Positions 9,183 to 17,726 of a stretch of 64,000 nucleotides of DNA are shown in pieces. Below the pieces are notes generated by a model that did not search any database, had not been told where the DNA came from, and saw only the letters and a list, made by a program, of their open reading frames with translations. The stretch comes from Enterococcus diestrammenae. Lineage in GTDB: Bacteria; Bacillota; Bacilli; Lactobacillales; Enterococcaceae. The position numbers and the translations under genes are program-made. Location: assembly GCF_009933255.1 (NCBI RefSeq), contig NZ_MAEI01000019.1, positions 1 through 64,000 on the forward strand, in the 5' to 3' direction. How positions within the stretch are numbered: position 1 is the first letter of the stretch; each line of letters opens with the position of its first letter.

Positions 9183-9331
9183 CGAGTGATTCTAGTCATA
9201 TCAATACCCATGTAGCAAGTTCTACAAACAAGTACGGTAGCTACCCAAAAACCGGCGCCATACAACACCCTCTTGTGGCAGCTTTTGGCTTTTTACTAAT
9301 TGGCGTAGCGCTTGTCATCAAGAAGAAGTAA
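9146..9331 (+). pseudogene. remnant of an LPXTG-anchored surface protein
   Basis: In the frame opened by the TAA at 9143, codons 9146-9328 read a Ser/Asp-rich segment, then YPKTG (9242-9256), a hydrophobic span (HPLVAAFGFLLIGVALVI) and the tail KKK before TAA at 9329. This is a textbook sortase signal: motif, span, positive tail. There is no start codon or signal peptide in frame, and a minus-strand terminator hairpin lies inside the 5' part. I read it as the 3' end of a decayed wall protein gene, probably the LPXTG partner of the DUF916 gene upstream. It overlaps the end of mprF by 14 bp on the other strand. Confidence 0.7.
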
Positions 9332-11927
9332 GTTGCTCTTCTTTTGCTAACTGATCGGTGGGCTTGCGCTGATTCCCCACAGCTTGACTGAGATCCACGC
9401 TATGATTGTCCACCAATAAAATCACCAACATCACATAAGCAATCCAGCTATCCCGGTGATACAAGGTGTAGCGTGGAACCCATTGGCTAGCATACTTTTC
9501 CTTGTATTCTCGTAAGCCTTGGAAAGAGTAAAAGTGGGAGCCACCTTCGTAAACTAAGTTGGCAATTCGTTCTTGGGTAAAGCTTTTGCGAGAATGGCCA
9601 ACATTGGCTAATGGCGCCATCCCCAGATCAAAATACGAAACGCCTTGTGCTTTAAAGTAATCAAAGAGATGAATCAATAAGAAATCCATACTACCAGATG
9701 GGGCTTTTTCACTATGATGACGCATCAGATCAATCGTACCTACTTCTTTTGAATAAGTAGGCATCAGATTGGCAAAGCTGACGATTTCGTGGTCTTGGTT
9801 GCGTACGACAGCAATCGGACCTCGTTGCAAGTAAGCTTCTGAAAAGAATCCTAGTGAAAAGCCTTTTTCTTTGCGTCCTTTGAGCCAACTATCAGAGATT
9901 TCTTGGAGACAAGCCATCGTTTCTGATGAAAAAGGTGGCTGCAACACATCGAAGGTATAGCCTTCTTTGGTGATTTTATTGAGAACAGCGCGAGTCCCTT
10001 TCATCTTTTTACCGGCCGTGGTAAACGTAGTCAAATCCACCAGGGCTTCTTCCCCCATCTTGATAAAATCATAACCTAATTCATGTAAGATGGTGACGGT
10101 ATTGGCATCACACTCATAAAAGATTGGTTGGTAACACCATTGATCCGCCTCATCGATGAAGGCTTGGATGGCTGCTTGAAAATCTTCTTTTTTACCAACA
10201 GGATCACCCATCACGACGCATTTATTGTCATAGGTCGCAAATTGTAAAAAGACAGTCTCTTCAGTACCATCGTGGTAGATGTAGACATCTTTGTCCCCTA
10301 AAAAGACCAGTTGGCTAGCACTATTGCCGCCATAGGTTTCCAAAATACGTAGAATACGTGTTTCATCCACTGGTTCACCGATTTTTTGCCGGCGTCCTTG
10401 TAAAAATCGTAAAAACACCAACATAAAGCCCGCCACTACCAAAATCGCGATAAAGCCCGTCATCCATAGGCGCTCAGAAGGAAATACCATAAATGATATC
10501 GGCTGATGCCGGCGATGATGAGGGAAGGCTGGCGAATTGTAGACCCCGATGGCTACATAGAATAACGACAAAAAGCCGATAATCGCCCCATCAATCGTTA
10601 ACCATTTCCATGAGTAAATCAGCTGCTCTCGATAAAGCTCACTGCGAGAACCAATCACCATCACCAACATCGTCGTCAAAACTACAATCGCGATAATACT
10701 CGTATCAAATAGACACGTGTAAACAATAGCCACGAGTAACAACACGACAGTTGGATAAAAGGCACGCTTCACTTGAGCTGCAATCCCGCGCCCCATAATG
10801 AGCAAACTAAACCCTAATAAAATATTGGGGTACTGTGCCACCAAATGGTAATGAAAAAGATTCATTCCCCGCAGCCAGCCAATTTCCCGGAAACCTTGTG
10901 GGATTGTCGCCAATAAGACGATTAGTATTCCTGAAAGATACATTAAAAAGACTTCGATTTTATGGAAAATCTCCAGCATGAGACTGCCGGGAATCCCGTC
11001 ATATCGCTGATTGAATCGCGTCCAAAGCTGTTTTGAAAAGAGGATTCCCCCGATCAAAAACGGAATCACATAATAAAAGAGGCGATACAATAACAGCCAT
11101 ACCACGATTTGAGGCCGGGAGATCCCCAAATTTGTCAAACCGAGAATCATCATGACATCAAAGGAGCCCAACGCACCAGGAATCATCGATACAATCCCGA
11201 TGATTGAGGAGGCGATCAATAAAGGCACCAAATCCCACAAGGACACTTGAATCCCCATCAGCCAGCCAATGAGACTAAAACTAACGACGACCCCCAGCCA
11301 TTCCAAGAAAGAAACGACTGTCAGCTGTAGCCGGTATCTAGGTGATAAGCCACCCAAGATTCCTTTTTTCTTCAGCATCGTAAAAAGGTATACCAAGGGG
11401 AAATACAAGCCGCCACCTAGAAGCCATGGCCAGTATTGGCTGACGAAAGGACTGCTTTTGCCACTGATTACCATGCCTAAACTTAACAAACCAAAGAGCG
11501 ACAGCCCCGCTTCCAAAAACAGCAAAATCTTTGATAAAGGTCCCAACACTTCTTTGGCAGATTTGCCTTTGGAATAAAACTCTGAACGTAAGCCGATACT
11601 CACCAAGCCGCCAAAACCGACCAAGTTGTTGATGGTATTGACTAGCCAACTGGTTTCTAAGATGTAGCCTTTTTTGTGTTGTAGGCCCATCATCTGATTT
11701 AACGTAAAATCATAGCCAGTCATAGGTAAGACAGCCAGCAGCCCCACTAACGCCATCAAAAGCACTTTATAAACCGGAATATCCACAAAAATAGCAGAAA
11801 GTTGTTGCAAGGAAATGGTCTTGCCGATGGACAAGATTTCGGTAAAGACAATCACCGTTACTGCTAGTAAAAAAATTGTTTTGAATAATCGTTTATGCTT
11901 GGTAAACCATACGCCTAACTTTTTCAT
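9318..11927 (-). CDS. mprF: phosphatidylglycerol lysyltransferase MprF
   Basis: 869 aa, the usual length. The N-terminal two thirds are a polytopic membrane flippase/synthase region (start MKKLGVWFTKHKRLFK, many Leu/Ile-rich helices). From about residue 520 onward there is a soluble DUF2156 (GNAT-like) catalytic domain. The enzyme transfers Lys (or other amino acids) from aminoacyl-tRNA to phosphatidylglycerol and flips the product outward, lowering negative surface charge and protecting from cationic peptides and daptomycin. The ribosome binding site (GGTAGGTG) is weak. It follows two membrane/exported genes at 42-bp spacing, so it may be the last gene of that operon. Confidence 0.93.
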   Translation of the reverse strand: MKKLGVWFTKHKRLFKTIFLLAVTVIVFTEILSIGKTISLQQLSAIFVDIPVYKVLLMALVGLLAVLPMTGYDFTLNQMMGLQHKKGYILETSWLVNTINNLVGFGGLVSIGLRSEFYSKGKSAKEVLGPLSKILLFLEAGLSLFGLLSLGMVISGKSSPFVSQYWPWLLGGGLYFPLVYLFTMLKKKGILGGLSPRYRLQLTVVSFLEWLGVVVSFSLIGWLMGIQVSLWDLVPLLIASSIIGIVSMIPGALGSFDVMMILGLTNLGISRPQIVVWLLLYRLFYYVIPFLIGGILFSKQLWTRFNQRYDGIPGSLMLEIFHKIEVFLMYLSGILIVLLATIPQGFREIGWLRGMNLFHYHLVAQYPNILLGFSLLIMGRGIAAQVKRAFYPTVVLLLVAIVYTCLFDTSIIAIVVLTTMLVMVIGSRSELYREQLIYSWKWLTIDGAIIGFLSLFYVAIGVYNSPAFPHHRRHQPISFMVFPSERLWMTGFIAILVVAGFMLVFLRFLQGRRQKIGEPVDETRILRILETYGGNSASQLVFLGDKDVYIYHDGTEETVFLQFATYDNKCVVMGDPVGKKEDFQAAIQAFIDEADQWCYQPIFYECDANTVTILHELGYDFIKMGEEALVDLTTFTTAGKKMKGTRAVLNKITKEGYTFDVLQPPFSSETMACLQEISDSWLKGRKEKGFSLGFFSEAYLQRGPIAVVRNQDHEIVSFANLMPTYSKEVGTIDLMRHHSEKAPSGSMDFLLIHLFDYFKAQGVSYFDLGMAPLANVGHSRKSFTQERIANLVYEGGSHFYSFQGLREYKEKYASQWVPRYTLYHRDSWIAYVMLVILLVDNHSVDLSQAVGNQRKPTDQLAKEEQLTSS

Positions 11928-11969
11928 CTACACACCTACCGTTTACTTTGATTTATTGTCACACTCAAA

Positions 11970-13175
11970 CTAGTTTTCTTCTGTCACTTGCAGAGGCAAT
12001 AATAAGACGCGATCCATAAAATGACTAGTTAAAAAAGGCATCTTATTTTGCCGATATTTTTTAGCGCCACTTTCAAATATCACAGCCAATTGATTTTCAG
12101 CTTCATTGATACTTACTTCTTCTACGCCCCGTGGCACCTCAATGACTCCGGGATCCACGGCTCTTTTTAAGAGATCGATTTTTTCCCAACGACTAGGATC
12201 AGGCAGGCGATAAGCCATTCGTAGTTTGCCTGGACGGTGACCGTTGGATTGACTGATGATCATCAAACCGGATTTTGCCAAACTTACTCCCTGCATGCGA
12301 TCCCAACCAGGAGTGTAGGAGCTGATGGCCCCTTGCTGGATCAAGGATTGAATAAACGCTTTTTCGATTTCTTTTTGCTTTCCCGTCTTGAGGGCTTTGG
12401 CCAACTCTGGACTGCCGTCATCCCTGATTGTCGGAAGTCCACCAGCCTGATTTAACGGGACCGAAACGATTGAACGCTCCTCTTTATTAAACCCATACTT
12501 TGCCACAATCAACTGGTTACGATACAAAGTCAAAGAAGAGGTCCGAATGCCAATCGGCCAAACACTTTTTTGACTGATAATCGGCGCTTGCTCTGCGGCT
12601 GCCTGATAATCGTCAATCACTGCTTGATCGAGAAAACCAAAACCAGCTTTTTTATTCGTATCATCAGAATAAATCAGCCGTCGTCGCTCATCATCATAAG
12701 AAATCCCTCCCACGTGGGCTTTACTAGGTAAAATCAAACTTTTCACGTATTTCTTACTTTTTTTGTCAATTTGAAAAATTAAGGAATTTAACCGATGATC
12801 CCCATCGTAAACACTTATATAGTAGTGATCTTGTGACTGGGTCAATCCTTGTGGCACCCAGTCCGTGCCGAAAGCAGCTTGTTTTGTTTGATAATCAATC
12901 GACCAAGCCCCTCGCAGTCCCGTAATTACTAGAAAGCTACTTTCATCAAAGGAAATCCCCTTATTTTCTTGATGACGATTCAACTGCTTTAGTTGGTCAC
13001 GAACAACTGACTCTGCTTGTAGTGGTCGGGGATCTGCCTCCCATTTTGGTACTTGATCCGGAGTAGCCACCAAACTAGTAAAGTACTGTTGATTCCAAAG
13101 GGTTCTTCCACTGATTCCACCAACTACTAGCAACCCACTAACAAATGTCATCACCAAATAATGACGCTTTTTCAT
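11970..13175 (-). CDS. exported protein, possibly beta-propeller, unknown function
   Basis: 401 aa. An N-terminal uncleaved or cleaved signal segment (YLVMTFVSGLLVVGGISG) is followed by a domain with repeated short beta-strand patterns (for example SIDYQTKQAAF, YYISVYDGDH, LIFQIDKKSKKYV, RRRLIYSDDT), which suggests a propeller; I cannot name the family. AAAGGAGGAGACACATTA sits directly before ATG 13175, so the longer frame to 13439, overlapping the upstream gene, is rejected. It lies between a DUF998 membrane protein and mprF, spaced 77 and 42 bp, which hints at an envelope-linked role. Confidence 0.75.
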   Translation of the reverse strand: MKKRHYLVMTFVSGLLVVGGISGRTLWNQQYFTSLVATPDQVPKWEADPRPLQAESVVRDQLKQLNRHQENKGISFDESSFLVITGLRGAWSIDYQTKQAAFGTDWVPQGLTQSQDHYYISVYDGDHRLNSLIFQIDKKSKKYVKSLILPSKAHVGGISYDDERRRLIYSDDTNKKAGFGFLDQAVIDDYQAAAEQAPIISQKSVWPIGIRTSSLTLYRNQLIVAKYGFNKEERSIVSVPLNQAGGLPTIRDDGSPELAKALKTGKQKEIEKAFIQSLIQQGAISSYTPGWDRMQGVSLAKSGLMIISQSNGHRPGKLRMAYRLPDPSRWEKIDLLKRAVDPGVIEVPRGVEEVSINEAENQLAVIFESGAKKYRQNKMPFLTSHFMDRVLLLPLQVTEEN

Positions 13176-13252
13176 TAATGTGTCTCCTCCTTTTTTGATT
13201 TGCAAAGTAATGGGCCTTTTCATTTCTAAACTAAGAAGAAGCTGCGAATCGA

Positions 13253-13888
13253 CTACTTGTGCTGGAGACTTCTCAGACTGACCAGTAAATAAGGTAAATA
13301 TAAGAACAGCAAGGTCAGCCGTTGCCAAAGCCCGCGATGTGCTACGTGGTAGGCTTTTAAAAGCGGAAGTTTGGGCGAAGAGAATAAAAGCATGGTGATA
13401 CCCGCCAACACCAAAAGAGTCAGCAGGACTAGCCCCCAACCAGGCTTGTGTCTAATAAAGAAGAGCCAAATCAATAGCCCGTTACCCACAAATAAAGCGA
13501 TGAAACCCGCCCCCGAAGCGACATTATGAAGTATGCTTGCAAAGCCTACTTCTTCGGCTGTTTTGGCTCGGGCAAACAAGCCGGTAATGATACAATCTCC
13601 CAGGCCGAAAAGGATCAAGCTTCCCACCAAACCTGCCGCCAGTAATGGTGAAGTGGTTTTAAACTCCTGATAAAAAGCCGGTGCCGCTGCAATAAAAAGC
13701 ACCCCATTGAAAATCTCCCATATGCGAAAGGCATTCCGTGTTTCCATACCAGTTTCCCCAAAGCTAGAGATCAACATGTTTTTTTGCTGGTATCCGGGAA
13801 TAAAATGTCCTAGCACAAAAGGCAAAAGCAATTCACTCCCCACCACCAGCACTAAAAGATAAAAGCCAAATCGTTTGTATCCTACCAT
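13253..13888 (-). CDS. DUF998-like membrane protein
   Basis: 211 aa with about six hydrophobic helices, short loops and an N-terminus MVGYKRFGFY without a cleavable signal. The layout and sequence feel (GYQQKNMLISSFGE, a conserved loop after helix 1) match DUF998 integral membrane proteins; this is from memory, not a search. AAAGGAAG is 9-15 nt upstream of the ATG. First gene of a probable three-gene unit with the exported protein and mprF. Function unknown. Confidence 0.7.
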   Translation of the reverse strand: MVGYKRFGFYLLVLVVGSELLLPFVLGHFIPGYQQKNMLISSFGETGMETRNAFRIWEIFNGVLFIAAAPAFYQEFKTTSPLLAAGLVGSLILFGLGDCIITGLFARAKTAEEVGFASILHNVASGAGFIALFVGNGLLIWLFFIRHKPGWGLVLLTLLVLAGITMLLFSSPKLPLLKAYHVAHRGLWQRLTLLFLYLPYLLVSLRSLQHK

Positions 13889-14436
13889 CCTACTCGCTTC
13901 CTTTTAACTCAACTTTTTCTGTTTTGACCCATGCCAGTTGCTCCGATCCAAGCAAGTCTTTTCAATAATGTCTAACTAAAAAACAGTGATTAATCGCCCT
14001 CCATTTGAAATGAAACAGCAACTTTCAGAAATATCCTATCAAACTTTGTTGCTTTTTGCTTTTAAAAAGTGAGCATGTGACAAATCTGTTACCGAAAATT
14101 TACCGAAGCTTTGTAATTGATTTTACGCTTGTTCGTCAACCATTGCCACCTATCTGATGACAAGCTACAGCGCCTCTCCCTCCTAACTCACAAATAACGA
14201 CAACCGCGCCCCTCTCGACAAGTCTGACAGTGAGGGATGCGTTGCTACTATATGATAAGAACTGTAGTGCCCCCCCGTTCAGCTTTCGCAAATCATAAGG
14301 AAACTGGCGGAGGCGGAGGCGGAGGTTTATGTATCGCTTAGCCTTAGTTTCGAAAAAGCTTATTAAACTGGGCCGCCCTTTCTTAAATCCACTGAACACG
14401 AGGACTGAGTTCGATTGGACAAGAAATATTCCACAA
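13889..14436. other. gene-free interval
   Basis: About 550 bp without a convincing gene. It holds unidentified upstream sequence of the DUF998 gene, a C7 tract near 14270, and three exact tandem copies of GGCGGA at 14306-14323. The open frames here lack ribosome binding sites at the right distance or run into the khpA terminator. Confidence 0.5.
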
Positions 14437-14472
14437 CAAAAAAACACCAACCCTACTAGTAAGGATTGGTGT
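14437..14472 (-). terminator. terminator of rpsP-khpA
   Basis: ACACCAATCC and GGGTTGGTGT pair on the minus strand (14463-14472 with 14444-14453, one G-T pair), followed by TTTTTTT. Confidence 0.85.
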
Positions 14473-14481
14473 GTGTAGCTA

Positions 14482-14730
14482 TTATTCTTTACCGTCCAAG
14501 ATATTCAAACGGACTTTTTTCGGTCCTTCCGTACGGACACCGTAAACGATAGTGCGGATGGCTTTGGCCACACGACCTTGTTTGCCGATGATGCGTCCGA
14601 TATCTTCAGGAGCGACAGTCAAATTGTACTCGAAAAAGTCATCGGATTCGACAACCTCCAAGTTTACTTGATCTGGATTAGTGACTAAGGGACGAACGAT
14701 GGTTAAGACTAAATCTCTTAAGTCAGTCAT
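14482..14730 (-). CDS. khpA: KH-domain RNA-binding protein KhpA
   Basis: 82 aa, consisting of a single type II KH domain with the GxxG loop in IGKQGRVAKAIR. In Firmicutes this protein pairs with KhpB/Jag and affects RNA and cell-wall elongation. AAGGTGACC lies upstream of the ATG. It begins 11 bp after rpsP, the standard Firmicute arrangement rpsP-khpA. Confidence 0.95.
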   Translation of the reverse strand: MTDLRDLVLTIVRPLVTNPDQVNLEVVESDDFFEYNLTVAPEDIGRIIGKQGRVAKAIRTIVYGVRTEGPKKVRLNILDGKE

Positions 14731-14741
14731 CTAAGGTCACC

Positions 14742-15014
14742 TTATTTCGTAAATTTAGCTTCGTGATGTTTTTTCATAACGCCTTGTTGAGACAAGATAT
14801 TACGAACTGTGTCAGAAGGTTGCGCACCTTTAGACAACCAATCCAAAACTAAATCTTCTTTGATCACGACTTCTGCTGGGTTAACCAAAGGGTTGTATGT
14901 CCCTACAGTTTCGATGAATCGTCCATCACGAGGAGAACGAGAATCAGCTACCACGATACGGTAAAAAGGTTTCTTTTTAGAACCCATACGTTTCAAACGG
15001 ATTTTTACTGCCAT
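14742..15014 (-). CDS. rpsP: 30S ribosomal protein S16
   Basis: 90 aa, full length, with the typical start [31 protein letters not shown] (given here only as the recognisable family opening [16 protein letters not shown]). A small-subunit protein needed for 30S assembly. GGAGGTG lies 6 nt before the ATG. Followed by khpA in one transcript ended by the terminator at 14437-14472. Confidence 0.97.
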   Translation of the reverse strand: MAVKIRLKRMGSKKKPFYRIVVADSRSPRDGRFIETVGTYNPLVNPAEVVIKEDLVLDWLSKGAQPSDTVRNILSQQGVMKKHHEAKFTK

Positions 15015-15049
15015 TACTTACACCTCCATATATTTTTCTCACAATGGGT

Positions 15050-15078
15050 AGTTTAACAGGTTTTTCCAACGGTGTAAA
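15050..15078 (-). promoter_or_regulatory. promoter of rpsP
   Basis: -35 TTTACA (15073-15078) and -10 TAAACT (15050-15055) on the minus strand with a 17-bp spacer, 36 bp upstream of the ATG. Confidence 0.65.
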
Positions 15079-15168
15079 GAGTTTTTTCTTTACAGCTTAA
15101 AAAAGATCCTTTTCCCACAGTCTCTCTCCCCTCAAAAAAAGCTCAAAAACCGGTACAAAGCATATTCT

Positions 15169-15197
15169 TTGTTTAAATCACCAACTGTCGGTACACT
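15169..15197 (+). promoter_or_regulatory. probable promoter of the FMN reductase gene
   Basis: TTGTTT (15169-15174), 17-bp spacer, TACACT (15192-15197). Confidence 0.4.
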
Positions 15198-15252
15198 TAA
15201 ATCAGAGAGAAAAAACTTTAATTATTTTATCTAATGTATAGGAGGATGCTTT

Positions 15253-15807
15253 ATGACAGTCAAAATTGGTTTCATCGTAGGAAGTCTGCGGACAGCTTCT
15301 TACAACAAGAAAGTTGCCGAAAAATTTGCGGAATTATTGCCAGCAGATTTTGAAGCCGTCTTTTTAGAAATTGGCAATTTGCCATTATACAATGAAGATT
15401 TAGATGTCGACGGCAAAGTCCCTGTGGAATGGCAAGCCTTTCGTGATCAAGCGGCAGCCTTGGATGGTTTCTTCTTCTTCACACCTGAATATAACCGCTC
15501 CGTACCAGCAGCCTTGAAAAATGCTTTAGATGTTGGTTCTCGTCCTTATGGGGCAAGCATTTGGGGTGGCAAACCCGCCTTGGTGGTTTCCGTCTCACCT
15601 GGTGCGATTTCTGGCTTTGGGGCTAACCATCACCTTCGTCAATCCTTGGTCTTCTTGGATATGCCGACTCTCCAACAACCGGAAGCTTACATCGGTGGCA
15701 TCAATAACCTAATCGATGACAACGGTGACATTGCAGAAGGTACTGTGAACTTCTTCCGGACCATTATTTCTAAATACGTAGACTTCTACAATAAACTGAA
15801 AGGTTAA
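15253..15807 (+). CDS. NADPH-dependent FMN reductase family protein
   Basis: 184 aa flavodoxin-like fold of the NADPH-dependent FMN/azoreductase family. The FMN phosphate loop is near GSLRTASYNKK (residues 9-19), and TPEYNRSVPAALKNALD (from about residue 78) is the second family signature. Likely a cytosolic quinone, azo or chromate-type reductase; the substrate cannot be told from sequence. AGGAGG precedes the ATG by 7 nt. Monocistronic, with its own promoter and a strong terminator. Confidence 0.92.
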   Translation: MTVKIGFIVGSLRTASYNKKVAEKFAELLPADFEAVFLEIGNLPLYNEDLDVDGKVPVEWQAFRDQAAALDGFFFFTPEYNRSVPAALKNALDVGSRPYGASIWGGKPALVVSVSPGAISGFGANHHLRQSLVFLDMPTLQQPEAYIGGINNLIDDNGDIAEGTVNFFRTIISKYVDFYNKLKG

Positions 15808-15818
15808 GCCTTAATGCA

Positions 15819-15857
15819 ACAGACAGCCACTACATATGTGATGGCTGTCTGTTTTTT
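15819..15857 (+). terminator. terminator of the FMN reductase gene
   Basis: ACAGACAGCCA (15819-15829) pairs perfectly with TGGCTGTCTGT (15842-15852), followed by a T run. Confidence 0.9.
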
Positions 15858-15902
15858 ATACTTTAGATTGCTATCAAATACCCCCTCCGTTTGTTACTCT
15901 TC

Positions 15903-16949
15903 TTATTTCATTTCGGTCTCGCGGGAAACTTGCAACACTTCCGCCGCAGCCCCTAATAAATCCCCTGTCAAATCTAAGGAATACTCCCAAAACATCAAGC
16001 CTCGCAAATCTTCAGCTAGAATATACTGGGCTTTTTCCCTCATGGAACGCGGATTGTCAAAAGACAGATACATCTTTCCATCAAAATAGTATGGAGCGTG
16101 GGCAGCTTCATCCCAATAAAGGTTTTCCGGATGGGCTTCAAAAAGTGGTTTCAACTGATTATAATTATTGGTCTCGCCACCGGTGCCTTCCGCCAAAGCT
16201 CCCACTGGCATAGCGGTGTCTGCAGGAAATCCCCGACAAATCCGACTATAAAAAGCGGCTCCAATCACGATTTTTTCATTAGGGACGCCTTTCGCCCGCA
16301 AGTTATTCACCGCCTGCATCACGGATAAATCCCCATCTGGATAAGAGGCCAAATTTGTATGGTGACCGGCTTGATGGGTAAAACTGCCTCGCATATCATA
16401 GGTCATGACATTGATAAAATCTAAATAATCGGCATATTCGTACGCCTCATTCGGACTCATAGTATCCAGTAATTTTTTCGCAGCACCAATTGCAGCGGTC
16501 AATAAATAGTATTTGCCAGTTTCGGCACCTTGTTTATCCAACGCTTGACGTAGCTCTTTGACAAAATACAGAAAGTTTTGGGCATCGTCTGGGCTTGCTT
16601 TGATCCCCGCTAAATCCATCCCTGGGTATTCCCAATCCAAATCAATGCCATCAAAGTGGTATTTTTCCATATAAGCGACAAGATTTGCAATCAACACCAC
16701 CCGATTTTCCTTGGTTGCTACACCATCGGAAAAGCCATCAGCACTCCAGCCGCCGATACTGATACAACTTCGCAAATGGGGATGTTCGGCTTTCAGCTCA
16801 TTGATCAAATGAATCTTTTTCAGATCCCGCACGATTGTTAGTCCCTGAATATTTGCAAAAGCATAATTAATGATGGTCAATTTTTCAGCAGCGATGTCCT
16901 CCTTTTCCCAGACTTTGTTGTCATCTAAATAGGCAATAATCTCTTTCAT
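15903..16949 (-). CDS. glycoside hydrolase family 18 (chitinase-like)
   Basis: 348 aa. A single GH18 TIM barrel: the substrate-assisted catalytic motif DGIDLDWE is at residues 100-107, with Glu107 the acid, preceded by the SIGGW strand (residues 64-68). There is no signal peptide and no carbohydrate-binding module, so it acts inside the cell or leaves by another route; it may cleave chito-oligosaccharides or N-glycan core. AAGGAGGAACTT precedes ATG 16949; the longer frame to 17105 adds an unlikely Arg/Cys-rich N-terminus. Stands alone. Confidence 0.9.
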   Translation of the reverse strand: MKEIIAYLDDNKVWEKEDIAAEKLTIINYAFANIQGLTIVRDLKKIHLINELKAEHPHLRSCISIGGWSADGFSDGVATKENRVVLIANLVAYMEKYHFDGIDLDWEYPGMDLAGIKASPDDAQNFLYFVKELRQALDKQGAETGKYYLLTAAIGAAKKLLDTMSPNEAYEYADYLDFINVMTYDMRGSFTHQAGHHTNLASYPDGDLSVMQAVNNLRAKGVPNEKIVIGAAFYSRICRGFPADTAMPVGALAEGTGGETNNYNQLKPLFEAHPENLYWDEAAHAPYYFDGKMYLSFDNPRSMREKAQYILAEDLRGLMFWEYSLDLTGDLLGAAAEVLQVSRETEMK

Positions 16950-16985
16950 AAGTTCCTCCTTAAAATTGTAATCCTTTTCATAGCT

Positions 16986-17014
16986 ACCATAGCCAATCCT
17001 ACATAACACCTCAA
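16986..17014 (-). promoter_or_regulatory. possible promoter of the GH18 gene
   Basis: TTGAGG (17009-17014), 17-bp spacer, TATGGT (16986-16991) on the minus strand. The -10 is poor. Confidence 0.3.
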
Positions 17015-17108
17015 TATGTATCCTTCTCCTACTATGTAAAAACCGTCTGCATGCCAGAAAATCACTTGGCCATTGATATATCGAAAGGTAGATGCAGTCA
17101 AACATAAG

Positions 17109-17158
17109 AAAAACCCCTCTTTAGCAGTGTCTGTCAGACACCGTCAAAGAGGAGTTTC
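17109..17158 (-). terminator. terminator of the GntR-ABC-VanZ operon
   Basis: A long stem: CTCCTCTTTG...GGTGTCTG on one side and CAGACAC...AAAGAGGGG on the other, followed by TTTTTCTT on the minus strand. Confidence 0.85.
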
Positions 17159-17173
17159 TTACTGAAAAAGCAT

Positions 17174-17725
17174 TTAGCGGTTCAACCCAATCAACAATCC
17201 TAATAAGAGGACTAATAAAAGAGTGGCAATCAAGGCTAAAATAACGAGTACTCGCCGGATACCATCGCCGAAAATACGTGCCAAAGCGGAATACAGACAG
17301 AGCCCCACCAAACCGCCAGTGGTGTTCATCAAGAGGTCGGTGACATCCGTTGCACCGATGCCTAAAAGGTATTGCAATGCTTCATAGCTGGCACTAATGG
17401 CAATTACCAGTGCCAATTTTTGACCAAAATGCCACCTGCTCCCCCAGATCATCTGAAAATACAGTCCTAATGGCACAAAAGCCAGTCCGTTTAAGACGAT
17501 TTCATTTAGCTGGATATGCCCATTGACGATGGCCGAACCGGCAAAGGGAATCAGATTCACCTGGCGATAGCTACCCCAAACCAGCTGATCCAGATTGGTG
17601 GCCAGTTTAAATAGTATGCTCCACGTGAGTAAAACCAAATAGATGACCAGCAAGATCGACGTCAGTTTTCTTTCCCACGAACTATCCCGTGGCGTTGGTT
17701 GTGCTGCTTGATCTTGTGGTTTCAT
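17174..17725 (-). CDS. VanZ-family membrane protein
   Basis: 183 aa. A soluble N-terminal ~30 residues is followed by about five membrane helices, with the VanZ core around NLIPF and NGLAFVPLGLYFQMI. VanZ-like proteins are widespread; some confer low-level teicoplanin resistance, most are uncharacterised. The ATG (17725) starts one base after the stop of the permease gene, with GGTGG upstream, so the two are translationally coupled. A longer frame into the permease gene is an overlap artefact. Confidence 0.85.
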   Translation of the reverse strand: MKPQDQAAQPTPRDSSWERKLTSILLVIYLVLLTWSILFKLATNLDQLVWGSYRQVNLIPFAGSAIVNGHIQLNEIVLNGLAFVPLGLYFQMIWGSRWHFGQKLALVIAISASYEALQYLLGIGATDVTDLLMNTTGGLVGLCLYSALARIFGDGIRRVLVILALIATLLLVLLLGLLIGLNR

Positions 17726-17726
17726 T

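Noticed and set aside
14306..14325. Three tandem GGCGGA hexamers
   Set aside because: Too short to call a functional repeat; noted only as an odd base composition in a gene-free interval.
14136..14450. 104-codon open frame on the minus strand after khpA
   Set aside because: It starts inside the khpA terminator, has no ribosome binding site, and its sequence is low-complexity with no fold-like pattern.
14329..14476. 48-codon plus-strand frame after the GGCGGA repeats
   Set aside because: Purine-rich bases upstream are the hexamer repeats at a poor distance, and the frame runs through the minus-strand terminator.
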